Source of the DNA: 40CM-4-69-5 sp036556905
GTDB taxonomy: Bacteria > Methylomirabilota > Methylomirabilia > Rokubacteriales > CSP1-6
Direction of reading: 5' to 3'
Length of the DNA: 64,000 nt
Assembly (NCBI GenBank): GCA_036556905.1
Contig: DATBIM010000033.1
Span: 1 to 64,000, forward strand
Shown here: positions 8,594-16,959 of the stretch, piece by piece
Position numbering within the stretch: the stretch's first letter is position 1
How the letters are laid out: every line of letters begins with the position of its first letter
Translations under genes and position numbers: made by a program
The notes under the pieces: generated by a model
The model's database searches: none
What the model was told of the DNA's origin: nothing
The model's input: only the letters and a program-made list of their open reading frames with translations

Positions 8594-8860
8594 CTACTTC
8601 ATATCGACCTTCTTCGCGATGGTGATGTAGTAGACGGTGACCTTGTCGCCCTTCTTCACCTTGAGGTCCTTCAAGCCCTCGGTGGAGAACTCCCAGATGT
8701 CCCCGCCCTTGTCCACGCTCATCGTCTTGGCCTTGGCATCGACCTGGGTCACGGTCCCGGTCCACTGGTACTGCTTGGGACCGGCGGCCATCGACCAGGT
8801 CGCCACGAGGGTGATCACGGCCAGGATCGCGATCGTGGTGATGACGATTCGGCTGCGCAT
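8594..8860 (-). CDS. Small exported OB-fold-like protein
   Basis: An 88-residue protein with a signal peptide or membrane anchor (ITTIAILAVITLVATWSMAAG). The mature half is a single beta-rich module, GTVTQVDAKAKTMSVDKGG to LKVKKGDKVTVYY, resembling DUF1344/OB-like periplasmic domains. A clear ribosome site (GGAAAGGATG) precedes the ATG. It sits in the middle of an operon of cytosolic sugar enzymes, between glgE and treS. A protein of the same type, but otherwise different, is encoded at 51091-51456. The role is unknown. Confidence 0.8.
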   Translation of the reverse strand: MRSRIVITTIAILAVITLVATWSMAAGPKQYQWTGTVTQVDAKAKTMSVDKGGDIWEFSTEGLKDLKVKKGDKVTVYYITIAKKVDMK

Positions 8861-8983
8861 GGGTCTTCATCCTTTCCGGGTCGAGCGGCCCGCGGCGCTG
8901 CTCGCGCCCGCGCTGGGCGCGGTTCGGCGGGAGTCTCGATCGGATGCCGCCCGATGTCAAGGCGGGGAGACAGGAGGGTCGCG

Positions 8984-10939
8984 TTACGTCCGGTGCAGCG
9001 AGAACAACACCGCGGGCGCGGGCTCCCGCTGGGGATCGAGCGTCACGCGCAGCCGGGCCCCCCGCACCTCCTGCCAGGTGTCGGTCAGCCGCTCGTGGAG
9101 CCGGTACGTCTCGTCCGTGGCGATGCCCAGCTCGTGGATGGGGATATCCACCCACGCCGAGTGGGGCGCGAAGGGATCGAGGTTCACTGCGACCAGGACG
9201 ACGTCGGCCCCGTCCGTCTTGGAGTAGAACAGGACGTGGGGGTCGTCCGCAGGGTGAAACCGTAAATTCGTGTAGCGCTGGAGCGCGCGGTGCTCCCGGC
9301 GTACTCCGTTCAGCGTGACGATCAGGTTGACGAGATTGCCAGGGGCATCCCAGTCACGTGTCTTCAGCTCGTACTTTTCTGAGTTCAGGTACTCCTCGGA
9401 GCCCTCGGCGTAGGGCACGTTCTCGCCCAGCTCGTAGCCGGAGTAGATCCCGTAGAGCGAGGACAGAGTGGCCGCCAGGACCAGGCGCATCTTGAAGGCG
9501 GCGCGCCCTCCGTGTTGCAGCGTGGCGTGCAGGATGTCCGGCGTGTTGGGCCAGAGGTGGCCCCGGAAGTAGTCGGAGACGGGAGGTCGGGTGATCTCGG
9601 TCAGGTAGTCGATCAGCTCCTGCTTGTCGTTGCGCCAGGTGAAATAGGTGTAGGACTGGGTGAATCCGGCCTTGGCCAGGACCTTCATCATTTTCGGCCG
9701 GGTGAAGGCTTCGGCCAGGAAGATCACGTCGGGGTGGCGGTCCTGGATGGTGCGGATCAGCCACTCCCAGAACTTCACCGGCTTGGTGTGGGGATTGTCC
9801 ACCCGGAAGGTTCGCACCCCGTGACCGATCCAGTGCTCGAGGGTGCGCCGCATCTCCTCCCACAGCGGCCGGGGGTCGGCGCAGTTGAAGTTGAGCGGAT
9901 AGACGTCCTGGTACTTCTTGGGCGGGTTCTCGGCGTACTTGATGGTTCCGTCCGGCCGGTGAAAGAACCACTCGGGGTGCTCGCTCACCCAGGGATGGTC
10001 GGGCGAGGACTGGATGGCGAAGTCCAGGGCCACCTCCAGGCCCAGGTCGTGAGCCCGCGCCACGAAGCGGTCGAAGTCCTCCAGCGTGCCGAGCTCGGGG
10101 TGCACCGCGGTGTGGCCGCCCTCCTCGGCGCCGATGGCCCACGGACTGCCCGGGTCGCCGAGTCGGGCAGTCAGGGCGTTATTACGCCCCTTGCGGTGGG
10201 TGCGTCCGATGGGATGGATCGGCGGCAGGTAGACGACGTGGAAGCCCATGGCGGCGATGCGCTCGAGCTGGGCCTCGGCGTCCTTGAAGGTGCCGTGGCG
10301 ATCCCCGCTGCCCGATCGTGGGAAGAGCTCGTACCACGCTGCGAAGCGGGCGCGCTCGCGATCGGCCATGACCTCGAAGGTCCGCTCGGCCTGAGTCGCC
10401 TGGCGGCGATCGAGGTGGCGCGCCATGAGCTCGATCAGGACCGGCTCGCGGGCGGCGGCGACGGCCTCGGCCTGACTGTCACGCCGGCCGATCCGGCGCG
10501 CCCAGGCGCCGAGGGCCTCGGCGTCGTTGCCCGCGGCGCGCTCCCCGGCGGCGGCGACCAGCGCCGCGCCCTCCAGCAGCTCGCTGCTCACGTCCTGCCC
10601 GGCCTCCACCCGCTTGGCGAGGTCGGCCAGCCAGGAGGCGTAGGGGTCGGCCATCGCCTCGATGGTGAAGAGCCAGCGGCCCGGCGCCTCGAGCGTGAAG
10701 CGGCCGGCCCAGCGGTCGTTGTCCACGAAGCGCATCGGGCTCTCCCGCCACTCGCGCGCTCGGGCCGGGCGGTATTTGAGGAAGGCCACCAGCACGTCGT
10801 GGCCGTCCTTGAAGATGTCGGCCGACACCTCCACCACGTCACCCACCTCGCGCTTGACCGGGTAGCGCCCCGTGTCCACGGTTGGCGCGACACTCTCGAT
10901 GACGACTGTGCGTCGGAGGTCGGACGGGTCGCCGAGCAC
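8984..10939 (-). CDS. glgE: Alpha-1,4-glucan:maltose-1-phosphate maltosyltransferase
   Basis: A 651-residue GH13 subfamily 3 enzyme. It extends alpha-1,4-glucans with maltosyl units from maltose 1-phosphate. An N-terminal beta-sandwich (residues 1-100) is followed by a helical domain (about 105-185), then the barrel. The YELFPRS segment (203-209) and LDFAIQSSPDHPW (305-317) are GlgE hallmarks. FRVDNPHTKP holds the nucleophile Asp381 and FLAEAFTRPKMM the acid Glu410. Translation starts at a GTG that directly abuts the stop of the upstream glycosyltransferase gene. With TreS and maltokinase downstream, the full TreS-Pep2-GlgE route is encoded here. Confidence 0.96.
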   Translation of the reverse strand: MLGDPSDLRRTVVIESVAPTVDTGRYPVKREVGDVVEVSADIFKDGHDVLVAFLKYRPARAREWRESPMRFVDNDRWAGRFTLEAPGRWLFTIEAMADPYASWLADLAKRVEAGQDVSSELLEGAALVAAAGERAAGNDAEALGAWARRIGRRDSQAEAVAAAREPVLIELMARHLDRRQATQAERTFEVMADRERARFAAWYELFPRSGSGDRHGTFKDAEAQLERIAAMGFHVVYLPPIHPIGRTHRKGRNNALTARLGDPGSPWAIGAEEGGHTAVHPELGTLEDFDRFVARAHDLGLEVALDFAIQSSPDHPWVSEHPEWFFHRPDGTIKYAENPPKKYQDVYPLNFNCADPRPLWEEMRRTLEHWIGHGVRTFRVDNPHTKPVKFWEWLIRTIQDRHPDVIFLAEAFTRPKMMKVLAKAGFTQSYTYFTWRNDKQELIDYLTEITRPPVSDYFRGHLWPNTPDILHATLQHGGRAAFKMRLVLAATLSSLYGIYSGYELGENVPYAEGSEEYLNSEKYELKTRDWDAPGNLVNLIVTLNGVRREHRALQRYTNLRFHPADDPHVLFYSKTDGADVVLVAVNLDPFAPHSAWVDIPIHELGIATDETYRLHERLTDTWQEVRGARLRVTLDPQREPAPAVLFSLHRT

Positions 10940-12220
10940 TCAGCGCCACCTGGCCACGAGATAGGGCTTCAGCCGCTCGAAGGCAGCCGCCACCGACTCG
11001 AGGCTTGCTTCGGTGCCGGCCGCGTCCCGGGCGGCGGTGGCTTCCACGAAGGCCGCCGTGCGGCCGAGATAGAGCGGCACCAGCGAGCGGAGCAGATGGT
11101 CGCGATGCACCACGCCGTAGTGGTGGGCCAGCGCGAAGTCGTAGACGACCCGGGCCCACAGGTCGTCGGGGAAGCGCAGCCGGGTGGGGTCACCGCCGTC
11201 CAGGGCCAGGACTTCGCCGAACGTCTCCGGGGCCAGGATGTCTTCCCAGAGGGATGCGAGATCGCGCAGTCCCTGACGGAAGGCGCCGACCATGCGGCCG
11301 ACGTCGACGGCCATGGGGTCGGTGGCCGGCAGCGCCGGCTCGCCTGCGGCGGGGACCGAGTCGCTGCCGTGCACGTCGAGCCAGAGATCTTGATGTCGGT
11401 CCATGGCCGTGAAGACGGCGCCCAGGGTCTGGGCCATCATCGTGGGCAGGTCGGTCGTCCGCGTGCGTGAGGCCACGCGACGGACGCCGAGCCAGGCTTC
11501 CCAGACGGCAAAGCCATCCGCGATCGCCGTGCCTACCACCCAGAGGTCGGTGACATCGCGTCCGGGCCAGCGCCAGCGCGGCCGGGCGAGCAGGTGGTCG
11601 ATGAGCCGCGCCGAGAAGGCCTGCGTGCCGGCCAGCGGCTGGTGCAGACGACGCCCGTAGAGGGCGCGGATCAGCGGGGCCAGGACGAGATTCGTGATCG
11701 TTCCGTCGTAGCGGTGGCGCGCGTAGGCCGGCATCACGAAGTCGGCCTTGTCATCCCGGATAGGCCGCAGCAGCCTCACGATCCACTCGTCGGTGACCGT
11801 GGTCACGTCCGCCTCGAGGACGACCGCGGCGCGCACCTTCAGGCGCTGGGCCGATTCCAGCACCACGCGCAGGGCCGTGCCGCGACCGGGCACCCCGTGG
11901 TATGGCACCGCCGCCCGCTCGGTGATGGGCGCGTCGTGACGGGCCAGGACAGCGGGCAGGGCCCCGGCGCCGAGCAGCTCGGGCGTGCGGTCGGAGGAGC
12001 CGGCGTCGGCGTTGAGCAGCACGGCCGAGGTTCCCGGGAAGTGATGCTCGAGTCCGGCCCGGGTCGCCTCGGCCACGGCCGGCGCGGTCGCCGCGTGGTT
12101 GTAGGTGAGCAGACAGACGGCGAGGTCGCAGGCGCCCACCCGGGCCAGCTGCTCCTCGAGGGGCACGACGGGGGCGGCCTCGGCGACGGGCGCGGCCGCC
12201 GGCCTGGCCTCGTCGGTCAT
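10940..12220 (-). CDS. GT-A glycosyltransferase, mannosyl/glucosylglycerate synthase-like
   Basis: A 426-residue nucleotide-sugar glycosyltransferase. The first strand is DLAVCLLTYNHAAT and NADAGSSDRTPELL follows. GRGTALRVVLE, then VVLEADVTTVTDEWI, matches the donor-binding and metal region of GT78/GT81 enzymes, and HQPLAGTQAFS fits the acceptor side. Those families make mannosylglycerate or glucosyl-3-phosphoglycerate, which are compatible solutes or glucan primers. The exact donor and acceptor cannot be read from sequence. Its start overlaps the treT stop by 4 bases, and glgE starts at the base after its stop, so it is a core member of the operon. No adjacent phosphatase is present. Confidence 0.75.
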   Translation of the reverse strand: MTDEARPAAAPVAEAAPVVPLEEQLARVGACDLAVCLLTYNHAATAPAVAEATRAGLEHHFPGTSAVLLNADAGSSDRTPELLGAGALPAVLARHDAPITERAAVPYHGVPGRGTALRVVLESAQRLKVRAAVVLEADVTTVTDEWIVRLLRPIRDDKADFVMPAYARHRYDGTITNLVLAPLIRALYGRRLHQPLAGTQAFSARLIDHLLARPRWRWPGRDVTDLWVVGTAIADGFAVWEAWLGVRRVASRTRTTDLPTMMAQTLGAVFTAMDRHQDLWLDVHGSDSVPAAGEPALPATDPMAVDVGRMVGAFRQGLRDLASLWEDILAPETFGEVLALDGGDPTRLRFPDDLWARVVYDFALAHHYGVVHRDHLLRSLVPLYLGRTAAFVEATAARDAAGTEASLESVAAAFERLKPYLVARWR

Positions 12221-13404
12221 CGGACGAGATGGATCATCAACGCCAGGTAGTCGGTGAGATGGCGTGTGAGCAGGAAGCTGCGCCGGACGTGCTCCCGTCC
12301 AGCTGCGCCCATGCGGGCGATCAGCTCGGGATTGTTGAGGAGGTGACGGATGCGGAAGGCCGCGCCCTCGACCGAGTGCACCATGTAGCCGGTGACCTCG
12401 TTGACGATCTGCTGGGGCAGGCCGCCGGCGAACCCCCCGACGACCGGCTTGCCCTTCCACATCGCCTCGGCCGCGCCGAGCCCGAACCCTTCCCGTACCG
12501 ATTTCTGGAGCACAATGGTGGCGCCCCGCTGGAGCGCGTTGATCTGCAGATGGGCGTCGGGCGGCAATTCCAGCACCACGATGTCGGGATCGTGGTGGGC
12601 GGCCTCGCGCAGCTCGGCTAGCACGTCGAGGCTCTCGGGCTCGTCGCCGGCGGTGCCCGCCACCACCAGCCCCACGTCGTGGTGCTTCTTCACGAGGCGG
12701 TAGGCGTTGATCACCCCCAGCGGGTCCTGGGCCGGGGCGAAGGCGCCGACCTGCAGGAGCAGGGGCTTGTCGGCCGTCACGCGCAGCGCGTTGAGGATCG
12801 AGGCCACCTCGCGGGGCATCAGATCGCGGTTCTTCTCGGACAGGGGATCGATGGACGGGTGGATGACGTACTGGGGCACGTCCAGGCGGCGCCCGAACTC
12901 GGGCAGGGAGAAGACGGCCGCTTCGTACTGGGCCAGGAACGGCCGGAACAGAGACCAGGCGCGGCGCTGGGGACGCGAGCAGTCGAAGTGACAGCGCCAG
13001 ACCCAGCGACCGTTGCTGCGGTTCGCGACCAGGCTGACGGGCTGGATGTCGTGCACCCAGACGAGGTCGGCCTCCAGGGAGAGCTTCTTGGCATTGATGC
13101 GGTTCATCTCGGTCCAGTGAGTCAGGGCGCCGTCGGCCAGCACGCGCTCCGCCCCCTCCAGGGCGGCCTGCATGGCCCGGGTCGTCGCATAGAAGGCGGG
13201 GTCGCCACCGGTGATCTCCCAGCGGGTGTCGATGTCGAGCGCGTTGACCAGAGGCACCGCGGTCATGAGGAACTCGGCGGCGCCGCCGCCGAAGCGACTG
13301 CCGCTGACATGCAGGACCCGGCGCCCGCGCACGCGCTCGGCGAGCTTGTAGATGATGTCGATGACGCCGGGCGGCGCGACCTGCCGGTAGTCGTCAAGGG
13401 TCAT
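12217..13404 (-). CDS. treT: Trehalose glycosyltransferring synthase-like GT4 enzyme
   Basis: A 395-residue GT-B glycosyltransferase of family GT4. The N-terminal RVLHVSGSRFGGGAAEFL and WEITGGDPAFYATT segments are characteristic of TreT, which makes trehalose from an NDP-glucose and glucose in one reversible step. DLVWVHDIQP lies near residue 115. The C-terminal nucleotide-binding half contains SVREGFGLGAAEAMWKGKPVV with the EX7E-type glutamates. It is followed by the glycosyltransferase gene with a 4-base ATGA overlap. Because GlgC upstream makes ADP-glucose, that is a plausible donor (inference). Confidence 0.9.
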   Translation of the reverse strand: MTLDDYRQVAPPGVIDIIYKLAERVRGRRVLHVSGSRFGGGAAEFLMTAVPLVNALDIDTRWEITGGDPAFYATTRAMQAALEGAERVLADGALTHWTEMNRINAKKLSLEADLVWVHDIQPVSLVANRSNGRWVWRCHFDCSRPQRRAWSLFRPFLAQYEAAVFSLPEFGRRLDVPQYVIHPSIDPLSEKNRDLMPREVASILNALRVTADKPLLLQVGAFAPAQDPLGVINAYRLVKKHHDVGLVVAGTAGDEPESLDVLAELREAAHHDPDIVVLELPPDAHLQINALQRGATIVLQKSVREGFGLGAAEAMWKGKPVVGGFAGGLPQQIVNEVTGYMVHSVEGAAFRIRHLLNNPELIARMGAAGREHVRRSFLLTRHLTDYLALMIHLVR

Positions 13405-13480
13405 GGTAGCGGGGTCCGCGTGCTCGGCTCAGACCGAGGGTGGGCCGTCCCAGGTGCGGCGTGGCTCCGTCTCGCCCGGG

Positions 13481-14146
13481 TCATACGGGTTCGCTCTCCA
13501 ATGTTTCGTCGACGAGGCTCAGCAGGCGGGCGCGGACACGCTCCAGGCTCGTCATGTACCCATCGAGCCGCTCGATCCGTTCGGCCAGCGCCGGGAGGGC
13601 GAGCGCCGTCCGCAGCCACTCCGCGAAGTCACCCGAGCGGCGGCCCAGCCGGGCCCGGGCCTCGACCATGTGGAAGTAGATGGCGCTGGCATCGACGCTG
13701 GCCAGGCCCTCCCGGAACTCCGCGAGGGTGGTGGCCTGCGGTCCCAGCTCCACCTGCACGATGTGCGACTGCTGGAAGTGGAAGGCGCGCCCGGCCTCGG
13801 CGCGGGGCACCGTGCCGAGGCGGCGCAGATGGTCGTAGATGATGGTGACGAGCTCTTCGCGCAGGGCCTCCAGCTCGGGGAACTCGAAGGGGTCCACCAC
13901 GGCCAGCCGCTCGGCCAGCGCCTGGTCGCGCACCTCCACGGCGACCCAGCGGGCGAAATCGTTGCCGTAGGCGGTGGTGAGCGGGCGGTGGCGCAGGAAG
14001 TAGCCGTGGGTGTGATAGAAGACCGCGCCGGCCGGGACCTCCTCGAGCCGGTCCATGAGCTCACGCTCGTCCAGGGCCTGCCGATCCAGCGCCTGGCGGA
14101 GCTCGACGCAGCCGACGAAGATGAAAGGGGCGGTGGCCGTCTTCAT
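13481..14146 (-). CDS. DUF5752-like protein of unknown function
   Basis: A 221-residue soluble protein starting MKTATAPFIFVGCVELRQAL. Recognisable segments are AVFYHTHGYFLRHR (about 42-55), a DPFEF region and FHFQQSHIVQVELG, then TLAEFREGLASVDASAIYFH. A similar uncharacterised family, remembered as DUF5752, accompanies trehalose/glucan genes. Two histidine-rich turns (HTH and the later IYFHMVEAR) could be functional. The ATG overlaps the treY stop by 4 bases, so it is translationally coupled to treY. There is a 76-base gap to treT. No enzymatic signature is visible, so a scaffold, regulator or accessory role is possible. Confidence 0.7.
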   Translation of the reverse strand: MKTATAPFIFVGCVELRQALDRQALDERELMDRLEEVPAGAVFYHTHGYFLRHRPLTTAYGNDFARWVAVEVRDQALAERLAVVDPFEFPELEALREELVTIIYDHLRRLGTVPRAEAGRAFHFQQSHIVQVELGPQATTLAEFREGLASVDASAIYFHMVEARARLGRRSGDFAEWLRTALALPALAERIERLDGYMTSLERVRARLLSLVDETLESEPV

Positions 14147-16959
14147 GCTGCCTCCGTCACCAGGAGCGCCACCGGGAGGCTGGCGAACAGGCTCCCGGCG
14201 TCGATCCCGGCGTCGGTGACGGTCAGGCGCTCCCCGGTAAGCGCATTGACGAAGCGGTCTCCCACCTCGGCCGGGATGGCCACGCGGGTTCCTTCTCCCC
14301 AGTACTGCCGTCCGAGCGGTGGCTCCTCGACCCCCCGCCGGGCCAGCAGGCGCGGAACCACGCTGAGCGCGGCCCGGTCCGATCCCACGCGGGCGAAGGC
14401 GCACAGATGCTCGGCCAAGGGACCCTCGCCGTCGAGCGGCCGGTAGGTGCCGGTGGCGAAGAGCGCGGCGTGCCGACGGCGGCAGGCCAGGGCTTGCCGG
14501 ATCACGAAGAGCTTGATGCGGCCATCCTCCCAGCGTTTTGTCAGGTCCTGGGCCAACCCGGCCAGCTCATGGCCGCTCTCGACCTCGGCCACCAGCGCCT
14601 CCAGGGCCCGGCGGCGCAGGGCGAAGTCCACGGGCCGCCGGTTGTCCGGGTCTACCAGACTAAGGTCCCACAGCTCGGTGCCCTGATAAAAATCGGGCAC
14701 GCCCGGCGCGGTGATCTTGACCAGGGTCTGGGCCAGCGTGTTCAGCATGCCGAAGCGCGCCACGCGGTGCTGGAAGGGCATGAAGTCGGCGAGGAACCGG
14801 GCGGAACGGCCGGGGTCGAGGATGACCTCGGCGAAGCGGTCGATGGCCTCGTCGTAGCGGACGTTGGGCTCGATCCAGCTGGTGTGGGACTTGGCCTCGT
14901 GGATGGCCTTGTAGAGGTAGGCGCGGAGCCGCTCGGCGCTGATGGGCCAGGCCCCCACCAGGGTCTGATAGATCAGATACTCCGTGTTGGCGCCCGGGGT
15001 GGGCTTGCCATCGACCATCGTCCGGTGCCGGCGGTTCAGCTTCTGCCAGACACTCAGGCGGTGTCGCCACTCGGCGACCATCTCGGGCAGCACGTTGAGG
15101 CGGGCCCGCACGTCTTCCCCGCGCTTGGTATCGTGGGTGGCCGTCGCGCTCAGCCCCTGGGCCGACGTGCGTTGCCGCTCGGTCATGGCGGCGTGAAACT
15201 CGGCCAGGGGAGTGCCGAAGCGGGCCGGATCACTGCCGACCTCGTTGAGCGAGACCAGCCGGTTGAAGCGATAGAGCGCGGTGTCCTCGTAGCCCTTGGC
15301 CATGACGGGCCCCGTGATCTGCTGCAGGCGCATCGCGAACTCCAGGCGCTCGCGCCGATCGGCCTCGTCCGCCCACGGCGGGTGGCGCAAGAGCAGGAGG
15401 TCCTGGATCCAGTCGTAGATGGACGCGCTCGTCGTCGGTGTCCGTCGCCGGGCCTGGGCCACGGCGCGCGTGATGTACTCCCGGTCGGCCTCGCCGGGGC
15501 CGGCGTCCTCCCCGAGGTAGGTCCGATACACGGGAAAGTTCGCGATGATCTCCCGGAGCGCCCTGGTCAGGCTCGGTAGCGTGAAGTCGCGGGAGGAGCG
15601 GTGCTTTTCGGACATGAGGTTGATGCGGTGGGCCAGCATGTTGAGCTCGGAGGCCATTGAGGCCTGCATGATCAGCCGCTTGGATTCGTACACCACCTCG
15701 CTGAAGGGCGGGCGCTCCTTGATGAGCCGGGCGTAGAGCTGCTCCATGGCCCGGGCCTGGCTGCGATCGACGAAGATGCCGTTGGCGAGGTTCAGGAACT
15801 CATAGCCAGTCGTCCCCTCGACCCCCCAGGCGGCGGGCAGGCGCTCGCCCGGGGCCAGGACCTTCTCGGCAACGATCGCCACTGGCCGCCCCACCGCGGC
15901 GCGGAGCCGCTGAAAGTACTCGCGGGGAGCGTAGAGCCCGTCGGGATGGTCGATGCGCAGCGCGGTGACCGGCGCCTCGGCGACGAGCCGGATGATGAGC
16001 CGGTGGGTGGCCTCGAAGACCTCCGGGTTCTCCACCCGGAGCGCGGCCAGCTCGTTCACGTCGAAGAAGCGACGATAGTTGATCTCCTCACCGGCCACCC
16101 GCCAGAAGGCCAGGCGGTAGACCTGCTCGTCGAGCAGGGCGTCGAGGGCGTCGTACGAGCGGGGCTCGCCCGGGGTGCCGTTGAGGCGCCGCACGTTGTC
16201 CTCGACGAAGTCACGCACCGCGGGGAACGTGCGCAGCAGGGCGGCCAGGCGCTCGATCCCCTGCTGGCGGTCCCGGCGCTGGGCGGCCCGGCGCTGAGGA
16301 TCCTGCTCATCAGGCGCGGGAAGCGTGGCGAACCAGGCGGCGAGCGTCTTGAGCTCGAGCAGGCCCGGGTGGTCGGCGCCCAGCGCGGCCTGCAGCTCGT
16401 CGAGGCGATACCCGAGAATCCGGGCGTAGGAGCGGGGGGCCACCGGCAGCATCGTGTCGTAGTGGCGGATGCGGAAGGTGCCGTCGGCCAGCTCGAGCCT
16501 GAGCTCCCCGCGCTCGAGCACGGCGCCGTACTGATCACCCAGGATGGGCAGGAGCACCTTGCCGGCGAGCTCCGGCTTGACCGGAGTCCATTCGATGTCG
16601 AAGTACGGCGCGTAGGGGGAGGTGGCGCCATTCTCCAGCACGTCCGACCACCAGGCGTTGCGATTCTGGGCGATGCCCATGTGATTGGGCACGACGTCGA
16701 TGACGAGTCCCATCCCGTGGCGGCGCAGGGCCTCGGCGAACCGCCAGAACGCCGGCTCGCCTCCCAGCTCCTCCCGGAACCGGTTGTGGTCGGAGACGTC
16801 GTAGCCGTGCGATCCGGTGGAGGCCGTCGCGAAGAACGGCGAGGTGTAGCAATCGGAGATCCCGAGGGCGGCGAGGTAGGGGACGATGGCGGCGGCGTGA
16901 TCGAAGGTGAGCGTCGGCCCGAGCTGCAGGCGGTAGGTGGCCCGCACGGGAGCGCTCAC
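14143..16959 (-). CDS. treY: Maltooligosyltrehalose synthase, GH13
   Basis: A 938-residue enzyme that converts the reducing-end maltosyl unit of a maltodextrin to a trehalosyl unit. The start RATYRLQLGPTLTF and the YLAALGISDCYTSPFF and GSHGYDVSDHNRF segments are TreY-specific. Catalytic regions are ALRIDHPDGLY (nucleophile Asp), IVAEKVLAPGERLP (acid Glu) and SATATHDTKRGEDVRAR (third Asp). The GTG start overlaps the stop of the GH57/DUF3536 gene (GTGA). Its partner TreZ is encoded divergently at the other end of the cluster, not adjacent. An in-frame ORF extension to 17043 lies inside the upstream gene and was rejected. Confidence 0.95.
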   Translation of the reverse strand: MSAPVRATYRLQLGPTLTFDHAAAIVPYLAALGISDCYTSPFFATASTGSHGYDVSDHNRFREELGGEPAFWRFAEALRRHGMGLVIDVVPNHMGIAQNRNAWWSDVLENGATSPYAPYFDIEWTPVKPELAGKVLLPILGDQYGAVLERGELRLELADGTFRIRHYDTMLPVAPRSYARILGYRLDELQAALGADHPGLLELKTLAAWFATLPAPDEQDPQRRAAQRRDRQQGIERLAALLRTFPAVRDFVEDNVRRLNGTPGEPRSYDALDALLDEQVYRLAFWRVAGEEINYRRFFDVNELAALRVENPEVFEATHRLIIRLVAEAPVTALRIDHPDGLYAPREYFQRLRAAVGRPVAIVAEKVLAPGERLPAAWGVEGTTGYEFLNLANGIFVDRSQARAMEQLYARLIKERPPFSEVVYESKRLIMQASMASELNMLAHRINLMSEKHRSSRDFTLPSLTRALREIIANFPVYRTYLGEDAGPGEADREYITRAVAQARRRTPTTSASIYDWIQDLLLLRHPPWADEADRRERLEFAMRLQQITGPVMAKGYEDTALYRFNRLVSLNEVGSDPARFGTPLAEFHAAMTERQRTSAQGLSATATHDTKRGEDVRARLNVLPEMVAEWRHRLSVWQKLNRRHRTMVDGKPTPGANTEYLIYQTLVGAWPISAERLRAYLYKAIHEAKSHTSWIEPNVRYDEAIDRFAEVILDPGRSARFLADFMPFQHRVARFGMLNTLAQTLVKITAPGVPDFYQGTELWDLSLVDPDNRRPVDFALRRRALEALVAEVESGHELAGLAQDLTKRWEDGRIKLFVIRQALACRRRHAALFATGTYRPLDGEGPLAEHLCAFARVGSDRAALSVVPRLLARRGVEEPPLGRQYWGEGTRVAIPAEVGDRFVNALTGERLTVTDAGIDAGSLFASLPVALLVTEAA

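Noticed and set aside
8517..9155. N-terminal extension of treS through the OB-like gene
   Set aside because: Low-complexity Arg/His-rich sequence in another frame of known genes; GH13 homology starts at ATG 8516.
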